Made by a program: the position numbers and the translations under genes. This document shows positions 36,697 through 45,659 of a stretch of 64,000 bases of DNA, in pieces. How positions within the stretch are numbered: the first letter of the stretch is position 1; each line of letters starts with the position of its first letter. The DNA lies in NCBI RefSeq assembly GCF_022869785.1, contig NZ_CP094997.1:2480001-2544000 (forward strand), given 5' to 3'. The notes beneath the pieces were generated by a model, which was not told where the DNA came from, ran no database searches, and was given only the letters and a program-made list of their open reading frames with translations. The stretch is from Dyadobacter chenwenxiniae (GTDB taxonomy: Bacteria > Bacteroidota > Bacteroidia > Cytophagales > Spirosomataceae).

Positions 36697-37077
36697 ATGT
36701 TAATAAAGATCATCGGTTCAATCATAATACCAATATTTTTAGCCGCAATGATTGGTTGCGACGACGATACGGAAAGCCAGTTGCCTGACTTGGGCAGCTG
36801 CTTTTCCGGAAAACCTGCAAAAGAGGCTAAAAACCAGTTGGGGATAGTCAGCTATAATCAATATGAGAACCGCTGGGCCATATACGTTTCAGTTCAGGGT
36901 TCCTACGATTCACAAATTGCAGGATTTTATTGTGATGAACTGGATGTGCTCAAACATGAGGGCATGAAAGTCCGATTTTCCGGAAGCTATCTGCCTTATG
37001 AAAAAGACCGGAAACCACCTGTGGGCAGTTTAGAATATTACTATCTCCATGTAGAAAATTATACGATCGAATATTAA
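36697..37077 (+). CDS. Small hypothetical lipoprotein
   Basis: A 126-residue lipoprotein with the lipobox MIGC (Cys21) followed by an acidic DDDTE stretch. Such an acidic patch after the lipid-bearing cysteine often directs Bacteroidota lipoproteins to the cell surface (family knowledge; inference here). The mature part contains LGIVSYNQYENRWAIYVSV and GMKVRFSGSYL, suggesting a small beta fold. The gene diverges from the double TonB_C gene. No named domain is recognised. Confidence 0.65.
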   Translation: MLIKIIGSIIIPIFLAAMIGCDDDTESQLPDLGSCFSGKPAKEAKNQLGIVSYNQYENRWAIYVSVQGSYDSQIAGFYCDELDVLKHEGMKVRFSGSYLPYEKDRKPPVGSLEYYYLHVENYTIEY

Positions 37078-37375
37078 AGGTTTGCTACATTTCAAAAGCT
37101 GTTCAGGTTATGGTACAATTCCGGACATTGACGACGTTGTCAATCTGAGGCGCACGATCGCTGTGAAGCAGACCTTTCTGGACTTATAGTATCCATCTGA
37201 TAGTTGATATTTTGGTGAATCCATCACCGGGCACCAGTCGTCCCAAATAGAAGTATGCAAACGCCGTCGCTACAAAAGCGATGCAGCAGTCTCTCTCTGA
37301 AAGTTCGCTCTACACAGTTCTCCACCAGGTTGGCATCAGTAAGAGTTTTGAAATTTCCCATATCTTCGTATTTTA
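37078..37375. other. Gene-free stretch, possible coding remnants on the minus strand
   Basis: About 300 bp without an intact gene. On the minus strand, short open segments read like protein fragments (LTDANLVENCVERTF, then in another frame IAFVATAFAYFYLGRL, about 37200-37355). The VERTF-like and final hydrophobic parts faintly resemble the ends of IS5-type transposases, but frameshifts and stops intervene. I regard this as a weak sign of a decayed mobile element. Confidence 0.25.
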
Positions 37376-38737
37376 GTGATTGTGAATCTCAATAAACCCT
37401 TTTCTGACATTGCCAGCCTTATTTCGTCGGGAAACAACATCGTATATTCCATCATTTTCAGCACTTGCCTATACGTCACTTTACTGGCTTGTCAAGACGT
37501 AAAAGAAAATTCCGCGGCGATAGTTCGCATTGCGAAATCTGACAGCGGCTACGTTGTATTGCGGAATGGAAAAGCATTCGGGATTAAGGGCGCAAGTGGG
37601 GCATCAAACTTTCATACGCTGCAGGAGGCTGGCGGGAATTGTCTTCGTATATGGGACACTACTCACCTGCAACAGATTCTGGACAGCGCGCACGCGAACA
37701 ACATTGCCGTTATCGCCGGTCTTCCCATGCAGAACAGTGATCAAATTGATCTTTACAATGATCCTGTTAAAGTATTACGGCAATTGTCTCAATTTCAGTC
37801 TCTTATTGACCGACATAAGAACCACCCCGCACTTTTAATGTGGTGTCTGGGAAATGAGCTGGACTTTCCTTACAATCCTTCATACAACAATTTTTATGAT
37901 GCGTTCAATGCAATAACAAAAATGATCCGGCATCTTGATCCTAATCATCCGGTCACGACGACAGTCTTGAATTTCAACCGGAAATACATTGCCAATATTC
38001 AGCTGCGTTGCGACCTTGATCTGATTTCATTTAACATTTTTAACAATATAAGCCTGCTCAAAGAAGATTTGAAAAGCTTTTCGTGGTTTTGGAACGGACC
38101 TTACATGTTACTGGAATGGGGAACAGATGGCCCATGGACCGGAACCCAGCGTACCGCCTGGGGTGCTTTCATTGAAAATCCAAGCAAAAAGAAGGCTGAC
38201 GTTATCCTCAACCGTTATCGACAGGAAATGCCTGTGAAAGACCCTCGACTGGTAGGAAATTTCATTTTTTATTGGGGCAGTAAGCAGGAAACTACCCATA
38301 CCTGGTTCAGCATATTTGACGAATCCGGCAGAAAGTCCGAGCCCGTTGCCATCATGGAATCTATTTGGACAGGAAAGCTTCCACAGGAGCACTATCCGCA
38401 GATCCGTTACATGCTGCTCAATAACAAGGGCGCTGCTGATAATATTTTACTAAATCCAGGAGAAACGATGCGCCCGGAACTGGTTATGCATGAGAAAGAC
38501 AGCATTATGTCTGTCCGGTGGGAAATATTCAGAGAAGATTGGTATAAAGAAAACGGGCAAAACAGCACGCGCAAACTTCTCCCGCTCGATAGGAAAATCG
38601 AACCTGCCGGGAAGCTGACCACCGAGTTTACATCGCCCATGGAGGAAGGACCTTACCGTATTTTTGCAAAAATATATGACTACAATGGCAATTTCGCTAC
38701 GTGTAACACGCCTTTTTATGTTGTGAGCGACCGATGA
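37376..38737 (+). CDS. Lipoprotein glycoside hydrolase, GH2/GH5-like TIM barrel
   Basis: A 453-residue lipoprotein with a GTG start, a hydrophobic signal and a lipobox ending LLAC (Cys39). The mature part is a (beta/alpha)8 barrel of clan GH-A: acid/base Glu161 in WCLGNELDF and nucleophile Glu247 in MLLEWGTDGPW, with a C-terminal beta domain (about residues 340-453). Its stop overlaps the start of the GT2 gene by four bases, so it is made together with that synthase. A role in trimming or releasing the polymer made by the synthase is inferred from context. The substrate is unknown, and the long basic region before the signal is unusual. Confidence 0.8.
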   Translation: MIVNLNKPFSDIASLISSGNNIVYSIIFSTCLYVTLLACQDVKENSAAIVRIAKSDSGYVVLRNGKAFGIKGASGASNFHTLQEAGGNCLRIWDTTHLQQILDSAHANNIAVIAGLPMQNSDQIDLYNDPVKVLRQLSQFQSLIDRHKNHPALLMWCLGNELDFPYNPSYNNFYDAFNAITKMIRHLDPNHPVTTTVLNFNRKYIANIQLRCDLDLISFNIFNNISLLKEDLKSFSWFWNGPYMLLEWGTDGPWTGTQRTAWGAFIENPSKKKADVILNRYRQEMPVKDPRLVGNFIFYWGSKQETTHTWFSIFDESGRKSEPVAIMESIWTGKLPQEHYPQIRYMLLNNKGAADNILLNPGETMRPELVMHEKDSIMSVRWEIFREDWYKENGQNSTRKLLPLDRKIEPAGKLTTEFTSPMEEGPYRIFAKIYDYNGNFATCNTPFYVVSDR

Positions 38738-41655
38738 AGCGCATATCGATCACACCTCCGTCAAAGAAAGAGCTTATCACACTTCGGGTGATGATCTTCA
38801 TTGGATGCCTTGCAATCGTATTTTTTCTTTACAATGTCCTGGACCGCTCCGTGCGCGGATATGCGCCGCTCTACTGGATGCTGATGGTCACACTCCTGTT
38901 TACGTGCCTGAAACTGCTGTATGAGTGGTACCATTATCTTTACATTACTGTGCCGGAGACTCCGCCACTGAACAGGAATTTCACCGTTGACATATTCACA
39001 ACATTCTGTGCGGGTGAGCCTTATGAGATGATCCTTGAAACACTTAAAGCAGTTAAAGCGATCACCTACCCGCATGAAACTTACCTGTGCGACGAAGCCA
39101 ATGATCCTTTTTTGAAAGAAGTTTGTCATCAGCTTGGCGTGCATCATGTCACGCGGACGGATAAGAGAAACGCGAAAGCCGGTAACATTAACAATGCTTT
39201 AAAACAGTCTACCGGCGAGTTATGCGTCGTCTTGGATCCGGATCACGTACCGCTTCCTGATTTTCTAGACCCTATTGTCCCGCATTTCGTCCATCCGGAA
39301 ATCGGTTATGTGCAGGTTGTTCAGGCATACAAAAACGGAGACGAAAGCCTTATCGCCAAGGGTGCGGCCCAGCAGACCTACCAGTTTTACGGGCCGATAA
39401 TGATGACCATGAACAAATATGGGACCGTGCTCGCTATTGGCGCAAATTGCACGTTTCGACGGACAGCATTAGATTCCATTGGCGGGCATGCGGCTGGCCT
39501 TGCGGAAGATCTGCATACGTCCATGCAGCTGCACGCCAAAGGATGGAAGTCGGTATATGTGCCCGAAGTTATGGCACGCGGGCTGGTGCCGTCAACGCTT
39601 TCTGCCTATTACAAACAACAATTGAAGTGGTCGAGGGGTGTTTTCGATTTACTTGTCACGGCTTACCCCAAATTGTTCAGCCAGTTTACATGGCGGCAAA
39701 AGCTGCATTACGGCATACTTCCCCTGCATTACATGTCCGGCATTATTTACCTGATCAACTTTCTGATCCCGGTTATTGCCTTGTGTTTTGATATAAGTCC
39801 TATGCGCATGGATGTCTCGGAATTTGGCCTGGCTGTGTTTCCCCTGATCGCATCCATCGTGCTAATCCGGCACTTCGTGCAATGGTGGGTGATGGAAGAA
39901 GAAGAACGTGGTTTTCACATGGTGGGCGGATTGTTGCTGATCGGCAGCTGGTGGATATTTATACTGGGTCTGGTTTATACAATTATCGGGAAGAAAGTGC
40001 CCTATGTACCAACGCCGAAGGATGGAAATGAAGCCAACAACTGGCCGCTCAATGTCCCGAACCTGGTTGTGCTGGGCGTTTCGGCTGCTGCAATTGGCTA
40101 CGGGTTACTCACAGACTGGAACCCTTACAATCTGGTAATGGCGGGTTTTGCCGGACTGAATTGTCTTTTTATGTGCTTTACCATTGCAGCAAGCCGGCAG
40201 CAACAGTTTCGGCTCCTGCGGGCAAGTCATCCGTGGCTGGATGCAGTGATGGGCCGTGTAAAATTTGTAAAAGGAGCCCTATGGATTTTACGACACCAAC
40301 TTTATACCGGCCTGCGCAGCACAGCCATGCTGGTTACATTGTTGTTGCTCGGTGTCTGGATCTACAACGCAAAATTTAAGTTTCTAGAAAATGAACCTGG
40401 GTTTGAGAAAAGTGCAGGGCATCAAATGCCTGGGCAGATTACTCTAGGAAACAAGCCAATAGCTTCCACAATGCAGGAATCGGCGGTTGCTGATTTATCT
40501 TCCCCTATTAATTCCACAGCAGCAAGCTCCTTTAAAGGAACGCGGGGGATAAACTATCTGAAAGGGTCGGATTGGCAAAATGATTATCACGAGTTTACCA
40601 AAAAAGAACTTGTCGCCGATTTTCAGGAAATGAAAAAGATGGGCATTAACACCGTGAAATTTTACGGCCCAAGCTTTTACGATCATAACATTCTACGGAT
40701 CGCCGAACAGCAAGCGATGGATCTGCATTATGGATTTTGGGTCCCGGACGATCTTGATTTTAGAGCGGACAAAGAAAGCCTGGAAGCGCTTTCAGAAACG
40801 ATATTGCGAACCGTCAGAAAGAATAAGGCAAACCCAAAAATCACTTCGTGGAACATCGGGAATGCTGTTTTCCAGAATCTGAGCCTGTATTATCAACAGT
40901 CGGATCTTACTTACCAGCAGGATGCTTATCTGGGCTGGCTTAAAAAGTTGGTGTTGCAAATAAAAATCGCCGATCCGAGACGACCGATCACATTGGACAT
41001 TAAAGTATCGGAGGGAATGCCTGGCGTCGTTGCCAGGATTCGATCTGCCATTCCGCAAATCGCCGCTTATGGCCTCGTTTATAACGACAACGCGCCAAAG
41101 GACACCATCCCGAAAAACTTCCCGCATTTCATCAGCTATGCTGCTTTTGATGTTTATGACAAGCTTTCAGGTGATTCAGCCGGTATATTTATTTCCAATT
41201 GGCAGGATGTACACACTTCCGGGCGCGTGAGTTTTGATGCTGTCAAAGACCTGACCGGCCGTAAAAAAAATTCATATCTACAACTGGCAGCCCGATGGAA
41301 GGGTGGTGCAAAACCATTGATCTCACCAAAAATCAAAATTTTAAGACCCGCTGCCGGAACATTTGCCGGCACTCTCCTCGATTACCATGCGGTCATCAAA
41401 AAGGACGGAAAGTGGTCGCTGGCAAAAAACATGCAGACCAGCCTAAAATTCGAATGGAAACTTGTCCGAATGGACCATTTCTACAACCTCGTCTCCACAA
41501 AGGACGTTGGCACCGGTCCGGACTTGACCCTAAGCATTCCCAAACATCCTGAAACCTATAAGCTTTATTTATTTGTGCTCCATGATGATACAGTGATCGA
41601 CATCATTGATTCCAGCCTGAACACACCGCTGCCAGCACAGTCATCGGCTTTCTGA
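38734..41655 (+). CDS. Membrane glycosyltransferase family 2 (BcsA-like) fused to a periplasmic glycosidase-like domain
   Basis: A 973-residue protein. Two N-terminal helices precede a processive GT2 domain with Asp120 (CDEAND), DxD at Asp168/Asp170 (LDPDH), the acceptor-site AED at 257-259 and QQLKW at 295-299, where lysine replaces the usual Arg. Six more helices follow to about residue 560. Then comes a periplasmic domain (about 600-870) that resembles a GH-A barrel (GTRGINYLKGSDW, MGINTVKFYGPSFYD), ending with a beta domain. At the acid/base position the barrel has WNIGNA with Ala711, so it is probably inactive and may bind or guide the polymer. Coupled to the lipoprotein glycosidase, it likely makes an exopolysaccharide. 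Confidence 0.85.
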   Translation: MKRISITPPSKKELITLRVMIFIGCLAIVFFLYNVLDRSVRGYAPLYWMLMVTLLFTCLKLLYEWYHYLYITVPETPPLNRNFTVDIFTTFCAGEPYEMILETLKAVKAITYPHETYLCDEANDPFLKEVCHQLGVHHVTRTDKRNAKAGNINNALKQSTGELCVVLDPDHVPLPDFLDPIVPHFVHPEIGYVQVVQAYKNGDESLIAKGAAQQTYQFYGPIMMTMNKYGTVLAIGANCTFRRTALDSIGGHAAGLAEDLHTSMQLHAKGWKSVYVPEVMARGLVPSTLSAYYKQQLKWSRGVFDLLVTAYPKLFSQFTWRQKLHYGILPLHYMSGIIYLINFLIPVIALCFDISPMRMDVSEFGLAVFPLIASIVLIRHFVQWWVMEEEERGFHMVGGLLLIGSWWIFILGLVYTIIGKKVPYVPTPKDGNEANNWPLNVPNLVVLGVSAAAIGYGLLTDWNPYNLVMAGFAGLNCLFMCFTIAASRQQQFRLLRASHPWLDAVMGRVKFVKGALWILRHQLYTGLRSTAMLVTLLLLGVWIYNAKFKFLENEPGFEKSAGHQMPGQITLGNKPIASTMQESAVADLSSPINSTAASSFKGTRGINYLKGSDWQNDYHEFTKKELVADFQEMKKMGINTVKFYGPSFYDHNILRIAEQQAMDLHYGFWVPDDLDFRADKESLEALSETILRTVRKNKANPKITSWNIGNAVFQNLSLYYQQSDLTYQQDAYLGWLKKLVLQIKIADPRRPITLDIKVSEGMPGVVARIRSAIPQIAAYGLVYNDNAPKDTIPKNFPHFISYAAFDVYDKLSGDSAGIFISNWQDVHTSGRVSFDAVKDLTGRKKNSYLQLAARWKGGAKPLISPKIKILRPAAGTFAGTLLDYHAVIKKDGKWSLAKNMQTSLKFEWKLVRMDHFYNLVSTKDVGTGPDLTLSIPKHPETYKLYLFVLHDDTVIDIIDSSLNTPLPAQSSAF

Positions 41656-43326
41656 CAAAGTTGTCACAAAATGCTGAAATGTTTCCTTGCTGACGCTCCA
41701 ATCCGGAGCCGGGATGTTCCCCCAGACTTTGGGATTATCGGCAAGATTGAAGTAGCTGACACCCCGTATTTCCGGGTGGGAGCCAATGACTTTGGCGGCT
41801 TTGGACAGCCACTTTTGCTGAAAATCTTCCGGGCCTTTTACGCCGAATTCAGTGATAAAGATCGGCTTGTTTGCCAGCCGCATTCGATAAGCTTTCCGAT
41901 TATAAATGGCCTCGAAAGACTCCTGCTTCTCGGGATCTGTTATATTTTTATCGGGCAAACCGTAAATGGCAATGCTGATGTAATCCACAACATCGCCGCC
42001 GGGCCACCATTCCATCGAACCCCGGTCACCTGCCGGGCCCCAGACTTTTTTGATGCGTTTATTTTTTAACTTATCAAAATTCATAAAATACCGGAAGGCC
42101 TTGATGTAAAGCGCGGGATCCTGACTTTGCCACGCATATCTATGGATTGGGATCTCCATTTCATGCGCAAAACGCAGGTACACAGTTTGTTTACCAGTCG
42201 AAAGAACGCGGTAGATTTCAGCAAATTCCGCATCGTAAACGCCGTTAATAACGTTGCCAAGCACATTCGAATCTTTTCGGACTTTCAAATCTCGCCATGG
42301 CTCTATACTCACAATCGCGTCGTGCTGCCGGGAAACGATTGCATTGAACTCTTTTTCGAACTGGCCGTTTTGCACATTTTCCAGATCAATAAAAATATGC
42401 TCTGCGCCTAACAGTCCGGAATTGACCAGCAATTTTTTCGGATCATAAACACCGATAAGCGGTTCTCCCCTCCCCTCGATCTTTGAAGCACTTGCTGTGT
42501 CCTCAATCTGATACAAATAGGCAGCGTCTCGCCTGGTAGTGGCCGCAGCGTTCGTCAGTGCCGTTTTGACATCGGCCTCATGATCATTTCCCGCATTCAA
42601 TACAAGAACCGGCTTTCCAAACATTCGCATCCTTTGTATTTTCCGTCTGACATTCACCTCCAGGTCTTTCACGGCCGGGAAAGCAGTCGCTTTCGATTCG
42701 GATTTACCATTGATCGTTATGCTTACATTGTCCACATACGCACCGCCCGGCCAATATTCATCTGTGCCAGGATAACCCGCCGCTCCCCAGACAATTTTGA
42801 CTGCCGGAAAAACCGATTTAGACAATTTCGAAAAGTGATTGAATGCTTCAATATAGTCATTCGGTGCTTGATATTGCCAGGGATATAGTTGCACAGGAAC
42901 TTCCATTTCGGGATTCCAGCGCAAATAAATCGTGCCGGATCTATTTGCCAGTGCACGACAGAATGCCTCGATCTTGGCGTCATACGCTCCGCTACGCACC
43001 TCACTGAGCGCGTTGGGTGCAGAAGCAAAGTCGGTTCCAGGCATTAAAATGGTAATGATCAGCTGTTCTGCGTCCGGGATCTCAGCAAGCAATTTGTTGA
43101 TAGACGCCTCATCAGTGTGCTTGTCCAATGTTAATGCATAATGCGAGAATGAATGCGTAAGACTCTGCTCATTCAGCTCGAATGTACCGATAACATGCTC
43201 GTGGAACGTCGAGTCTAGAGCATCAGTGGATGTCGTGGAAGAAGATTTCAACTTTTGAAAAAAGAACACCAGCAAACATGTCGAAATGATCCCTGCTGAA
43301 ATCATTAAAATCCTGGGGGTTTTCAT
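41641..43326 (-). CDS. Membrane-anchored tandem GH26-like glycosidase, first copy degenerate
   Basis: Counting from an alternative ATG at 43347 (568 residues); the start at 43326 removes seven. One N-terminal membrane helix (about 12-32) anchors two consecutive GH26-like barrels. In the second copy acid/base Glu396 (RFAHEMEIP) and nucleophile Glu500 (PIFITEFG) are present. In the first, Glu147 (RWNPEMEVP) remains but the nucleophile position is Asn251 (PVLVLNAG), so this copy is likely non-catalytic and may bind glycan. Its 3' end overlaps the convergent GT2 gene by 15 bp. The context suggests processing of the polymer made by that enzyme; mannan or beta-glucan specificity is not readable. 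Confidence 0.82.
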   Translation of the reverse strand: MKTPRILMISAGIISTCLLVFFFQKLKSSSTTSTDALDSTFHEHVIGTFELNEQSLTHSFSHYALTLDKHTDEASINKLLAEIPDAEQLIITILMPGTDFASAPNALSEVRSGAYDAKIEAFCRALANRSGTIYLRWNPEMEVPVQLYPWQYQAPNDYIEAFNHFSKLSKSVFPAVKIVWGAAGYPGTDEYWPGGAYVDNVSITINGKSESKATAFPAVKDLEVNVRRKIQRMRMFGKPVLVLNAGNDHEADVKTALTNAAATTRRDAAYLYQIEDTASASKIEGRGEPLIGVYDPKKLLVNSGLLGAEHIFIDLENVQNGQFEKEFNAIVSRQHDAIVSIEPWRDLKVRKDSNVLGNVINGVYDAEFAEIYRVLSTGKQTVYLRFAHEMEIPIHRYAWQSQDPALYIKAFRYFMNFDKLKNKRIKKVWGPAGDRGSMEWWPGGDVVDYISIAIYGLPDKNITDPEKQESFEAIYNRKAYRMRLANKPIFITEFGVKGPEDFQQKWLSKAAKVIGSHPEIRGVSYFNLADNPKVWGNIPAPDWSVSKETFQHFVTTLSESR

Positions 43327-43348
43327 ACGCAAATCGCTACATTTCAAT

Positions 43349-43558
43349 CATTTGGAAAACATTCCAATAGTGGTTTTTACTTATTCGGACCGCACCCAGG
43401 ACATCGATGATTGTTACAGGCAGCAGGCAAACGCCTACCTTGTCAAACCACTTGACATCACCGGTTGGCGTTTTTATTTTGAGAACCCGCTAGACTTTTG
43501 GTCAACCGCAGTTAAGCCGGCAGCCCCTACCAAGCCTGTTTTTCAGAAATGGCCATAG
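43349..43558 (+). pseudogene. Truncated response-regulator receiver remnant
   Basis: The frame encodes the C-terminal half of a receiver domain of the Rcp1-like type: IPIVVFTYSD (beta-4 with the conserved Thr), QQANAYLVKPLD (beta-5 with the conserved Lys) and the FWSTAV end. The N-terminal half with the acidic pocket and phosphoacceptor aspartate is missing. The upstream sequence belongs to the opposite-strand GH26 gene. This points to a rearrangement or insertion that removed the 5' part. It is unlikely to be functional. Confidence 0.65.
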
Positions 43559-43687
43559 CGCTTTTAACCATCAATAAACAGTTTCAAAACGCGCTGTTAT
43601 TTGTTTGCATCTCGGTAACCGTCTGTTCTTGTTTGGAAGAAAGACAAGGGTGTCAGCCAGATCGGAAATCCGATGTGCGTTGTACGC

Positions 43688-44065
43688 CTAGCTCGTTTTT
43701 TGCTCGAAACTAGCAATTGTGGTTAATTCAACCCGCGCTTGCTTGGGCAAACCTGCCACGGCCAGACAGGTACGGGTTGGATAGCGGTCAACGAAATAAG
43801 TTTGGTACACCGCGTTCAGTTCGTCGAAATGCCTCATGTCCGTTAAGTACACCGTAACACTAACAATGTGGCTGAAAGTCAATTCATGCTCCTTAAGTAT
43901 CGTCTCAATATTCGTAAACACTTGCCGTACCTCATCCTCGAAGGAAGTACTTACCAGCCGTCCACCAGCAGAGCCGATCTGACCCGAAATGAACAAGAAT
44001 CCGTTTGACACCAAAGCTTTTGAGATCGGTACCGCCGGTGCAGAAGCCTTTTCGATTGTACTCAT
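43688..44065 (-). CDS. RidA family protein
   Basis: A 125-residue RidA/YjgF/YER057c/UK114 protein. Family elements are visible: FISGQIGSAGG, the VRQVFTNIETIL helix, and the RTCLAVAGLPKQARVELTTIA end with the conserved Arg that binds carboxylates in enamine/imine deaminases. The role is to hydrolyse reactive enamine intermediates such as those from threonine dehydratase, in the cytoplasm. Its length is typical. It is monocistronic, divergent from the DUF1259 gene, and distinct from the second RidA near 61.5 kb. Confidence 0.9.
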   Translation of the reverse strand: MSTIEKASAPAVPISKALVSNGFLFISGQIGSAGGRLVSTSFEDEVRQVFTNIETILKEHELTFSHIVSVTVYLTDMRHFDELNAVYQTYFVDRYPTRTCLAVAGLPKQARVELTTIASFEQKTS

Positions 44066-44487
44066 GTGATAGATTGTTATTGATATATTTTCCTTGTTTG
44101 TTTAATCCCGACCTCCCAACACCGTTAACGATTGAACCTTCTCACAGCCACCCCTTTTTGAGGCGTCGAATGTCCCATTGGGTTTTGCTCAATTTTTTGA
44201 AATCCGCACATAACCTGAAATCGTGGCATATTACGGTTTAATCCCTATGGCTGCAAGATACTGCAATAAGATTTCTTGTACCAATAACTGCACACATGGT
44301 GGGCGGATTCTGTAATGTCAGACTTCCGAAAAACTTGGCTAAAAAGTAATCTCTATACAAATCTGTCATTTTCATTCTATCACAGAGATTTGCGATTGGT
44401 TAATATTGCGCACTAATGCTATAAAAGAATAACATTTTAAAGCGTTTATAATTTTCGATTGACAACCACTGATAACTTCAATAACCT
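44066..44487. other. Gene-free divergent region between RidA and DUF1259 genes
   Basis: About 420 bp without a gene. It must carry promoters for both flanking genes. A TAATATTG sequence near 44401-44408 is one mismatch from the Bacteroidota -7 box, but no -33 TTTG stands at the right distance. I see no hairpin or repeat. Confidence 0.35.
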
Positions 44488-45471
44488 ATGACCAAATTAT
44501 TTTTATCCAGAAGGGACTGGCTGAAGGCAAGTTCTTATTTTACAACCGCTGGATTGTTGGGTGCAACCACTGTAAAAGCTGGGAGCGCTCTGGCAAAAAC
44601 GCCACCACTAACCCCGGAAGAGATTGCTGCCATTGAAGCAGCCATGGGTAAAAAAGGGACTTACAATGAAGGACAGGCTGTCCATACAACCCCGCTTCCT
44701 CGTAACGACCTTAAAGTCACGGTGAAAGGGGAACCTGTCCCGATCCCATTTGGATTCGGTGGCTGGGCTTCGATCAAGAAAACACTGGACGGCAAATCCG
44801 CAGTGTTGATGAGTGACACCGTGCTATTGGAAGAAGAAGTGAACCCCCTGATCTCGGCCGCGCACGCCAATGGCCTTGAAATCGGCGCGATCCATAACCA
44901 CTTCTTTTACGAGCAGCCCCGCATTTTCTATATGCACTTGCACGGCATGGGTAGCCCGGAAGATCTGGCCAAAAAGTTTGCGGCTACTATTAAAGATGCC
45001 AAAATTTCTCCTAAAAACCAGCCTGTACCTTCCGCTCCATCCACTGCAACAGGTAAAGAACTCTTTGATATACCGGCGCTCGACGCAGTTGTCAGGCATA
45101 CCGGGGTCGTAAACGGGCCAACATATAAGTACACCGTTGGGCGCGACGATCTGACCGTCATGGCAATGGGTGCAGAAATGACCGCTGCAATTGGGCTCAA
45201 CTCCTGGGCAAGCTTTGCTGGTAATAAGGACAGTGCCCATATCGCTGGCGATATCGCGATGCTGGAAGACGAAGTCAATACGGTCATTAAAGCACTACGA
45301 GCCAATAATCTGGAAGTGGTAGCATTGCATAACCATATGTTTGGTGAAAACCCAAGGATTATCTTCCTGCACTACTATGGACGCGGCCCGGCTACAACGC
45401 TTGCCAAGGGCTTCCGCTCGGCGCTGGATGTTCTGGGAAAACCTGTCAAAGCAGTGCATTCAAATCACTAA
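44488..45471 (+). CDS. DUF1259 domain protein with Tat-like signal
   Basis: A 327-residue protein beginning with a twin-arginine-type signal (SRRDWLKASSYFTTAGLLG). The mature part holds two DUF1259 (LppY/LpqO) repeats: the first around residues 85-175 with IGAIHNHFF and FYMHLHGMG, the second around 215-320 with VALHNHMF and IFLHYYGRG. The repeated HNH and downstream His/Gly elements suggest two metal or ligand sites. The family is of unknown function. It is convergent with the molybdenum hydroxylase operon, which also carries Tat-type signals. Confidence 0.85.
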   Translation: MTKLFLSRRDWLKASSYFTTAGLLGATTVKAGSALAKTPPLTPEEIAAIEAAMGKKGTYNEGQAVHTTPLPRNDLKVTVKGEPVPIPFGFGGWASIKKTLDGKSAVLMSDTVLLEEEVNPLISAAHANGLEIGAIHNHFFYEQPRIFYMHLHGMGSPEDLAKKFAATIKDAKISPKNQPVPSAPSTATGKELFDIPALDAVVRHTGVVNGPTYKYTVGRDDLTVMAMGAEMTAAIGLNSWASFAGNKDSAHIAGDIAMLEDEVNTVIKALRANNLEVVALHNHMFGENPRIIFLHYYGRGPATTLAKGFRSALDVLGKPVKAVHSNH

Positions 45472-45659
45472 GATAATGAATTGGATTACCCGCCAACAGC
45501 CCAAGATCGACGGGATTACATGCGCGTGGCCGATTAAGAACACTGTCGATAAAATTGAAGGTGCTCAGGATGGCCGGATCGTTTAACCGAACGAGGGTAA
45601 TCCTGATATAATCTCCAAACATTTGCATACCTGCGATTTTACTCGCTGATGAGAAACGA

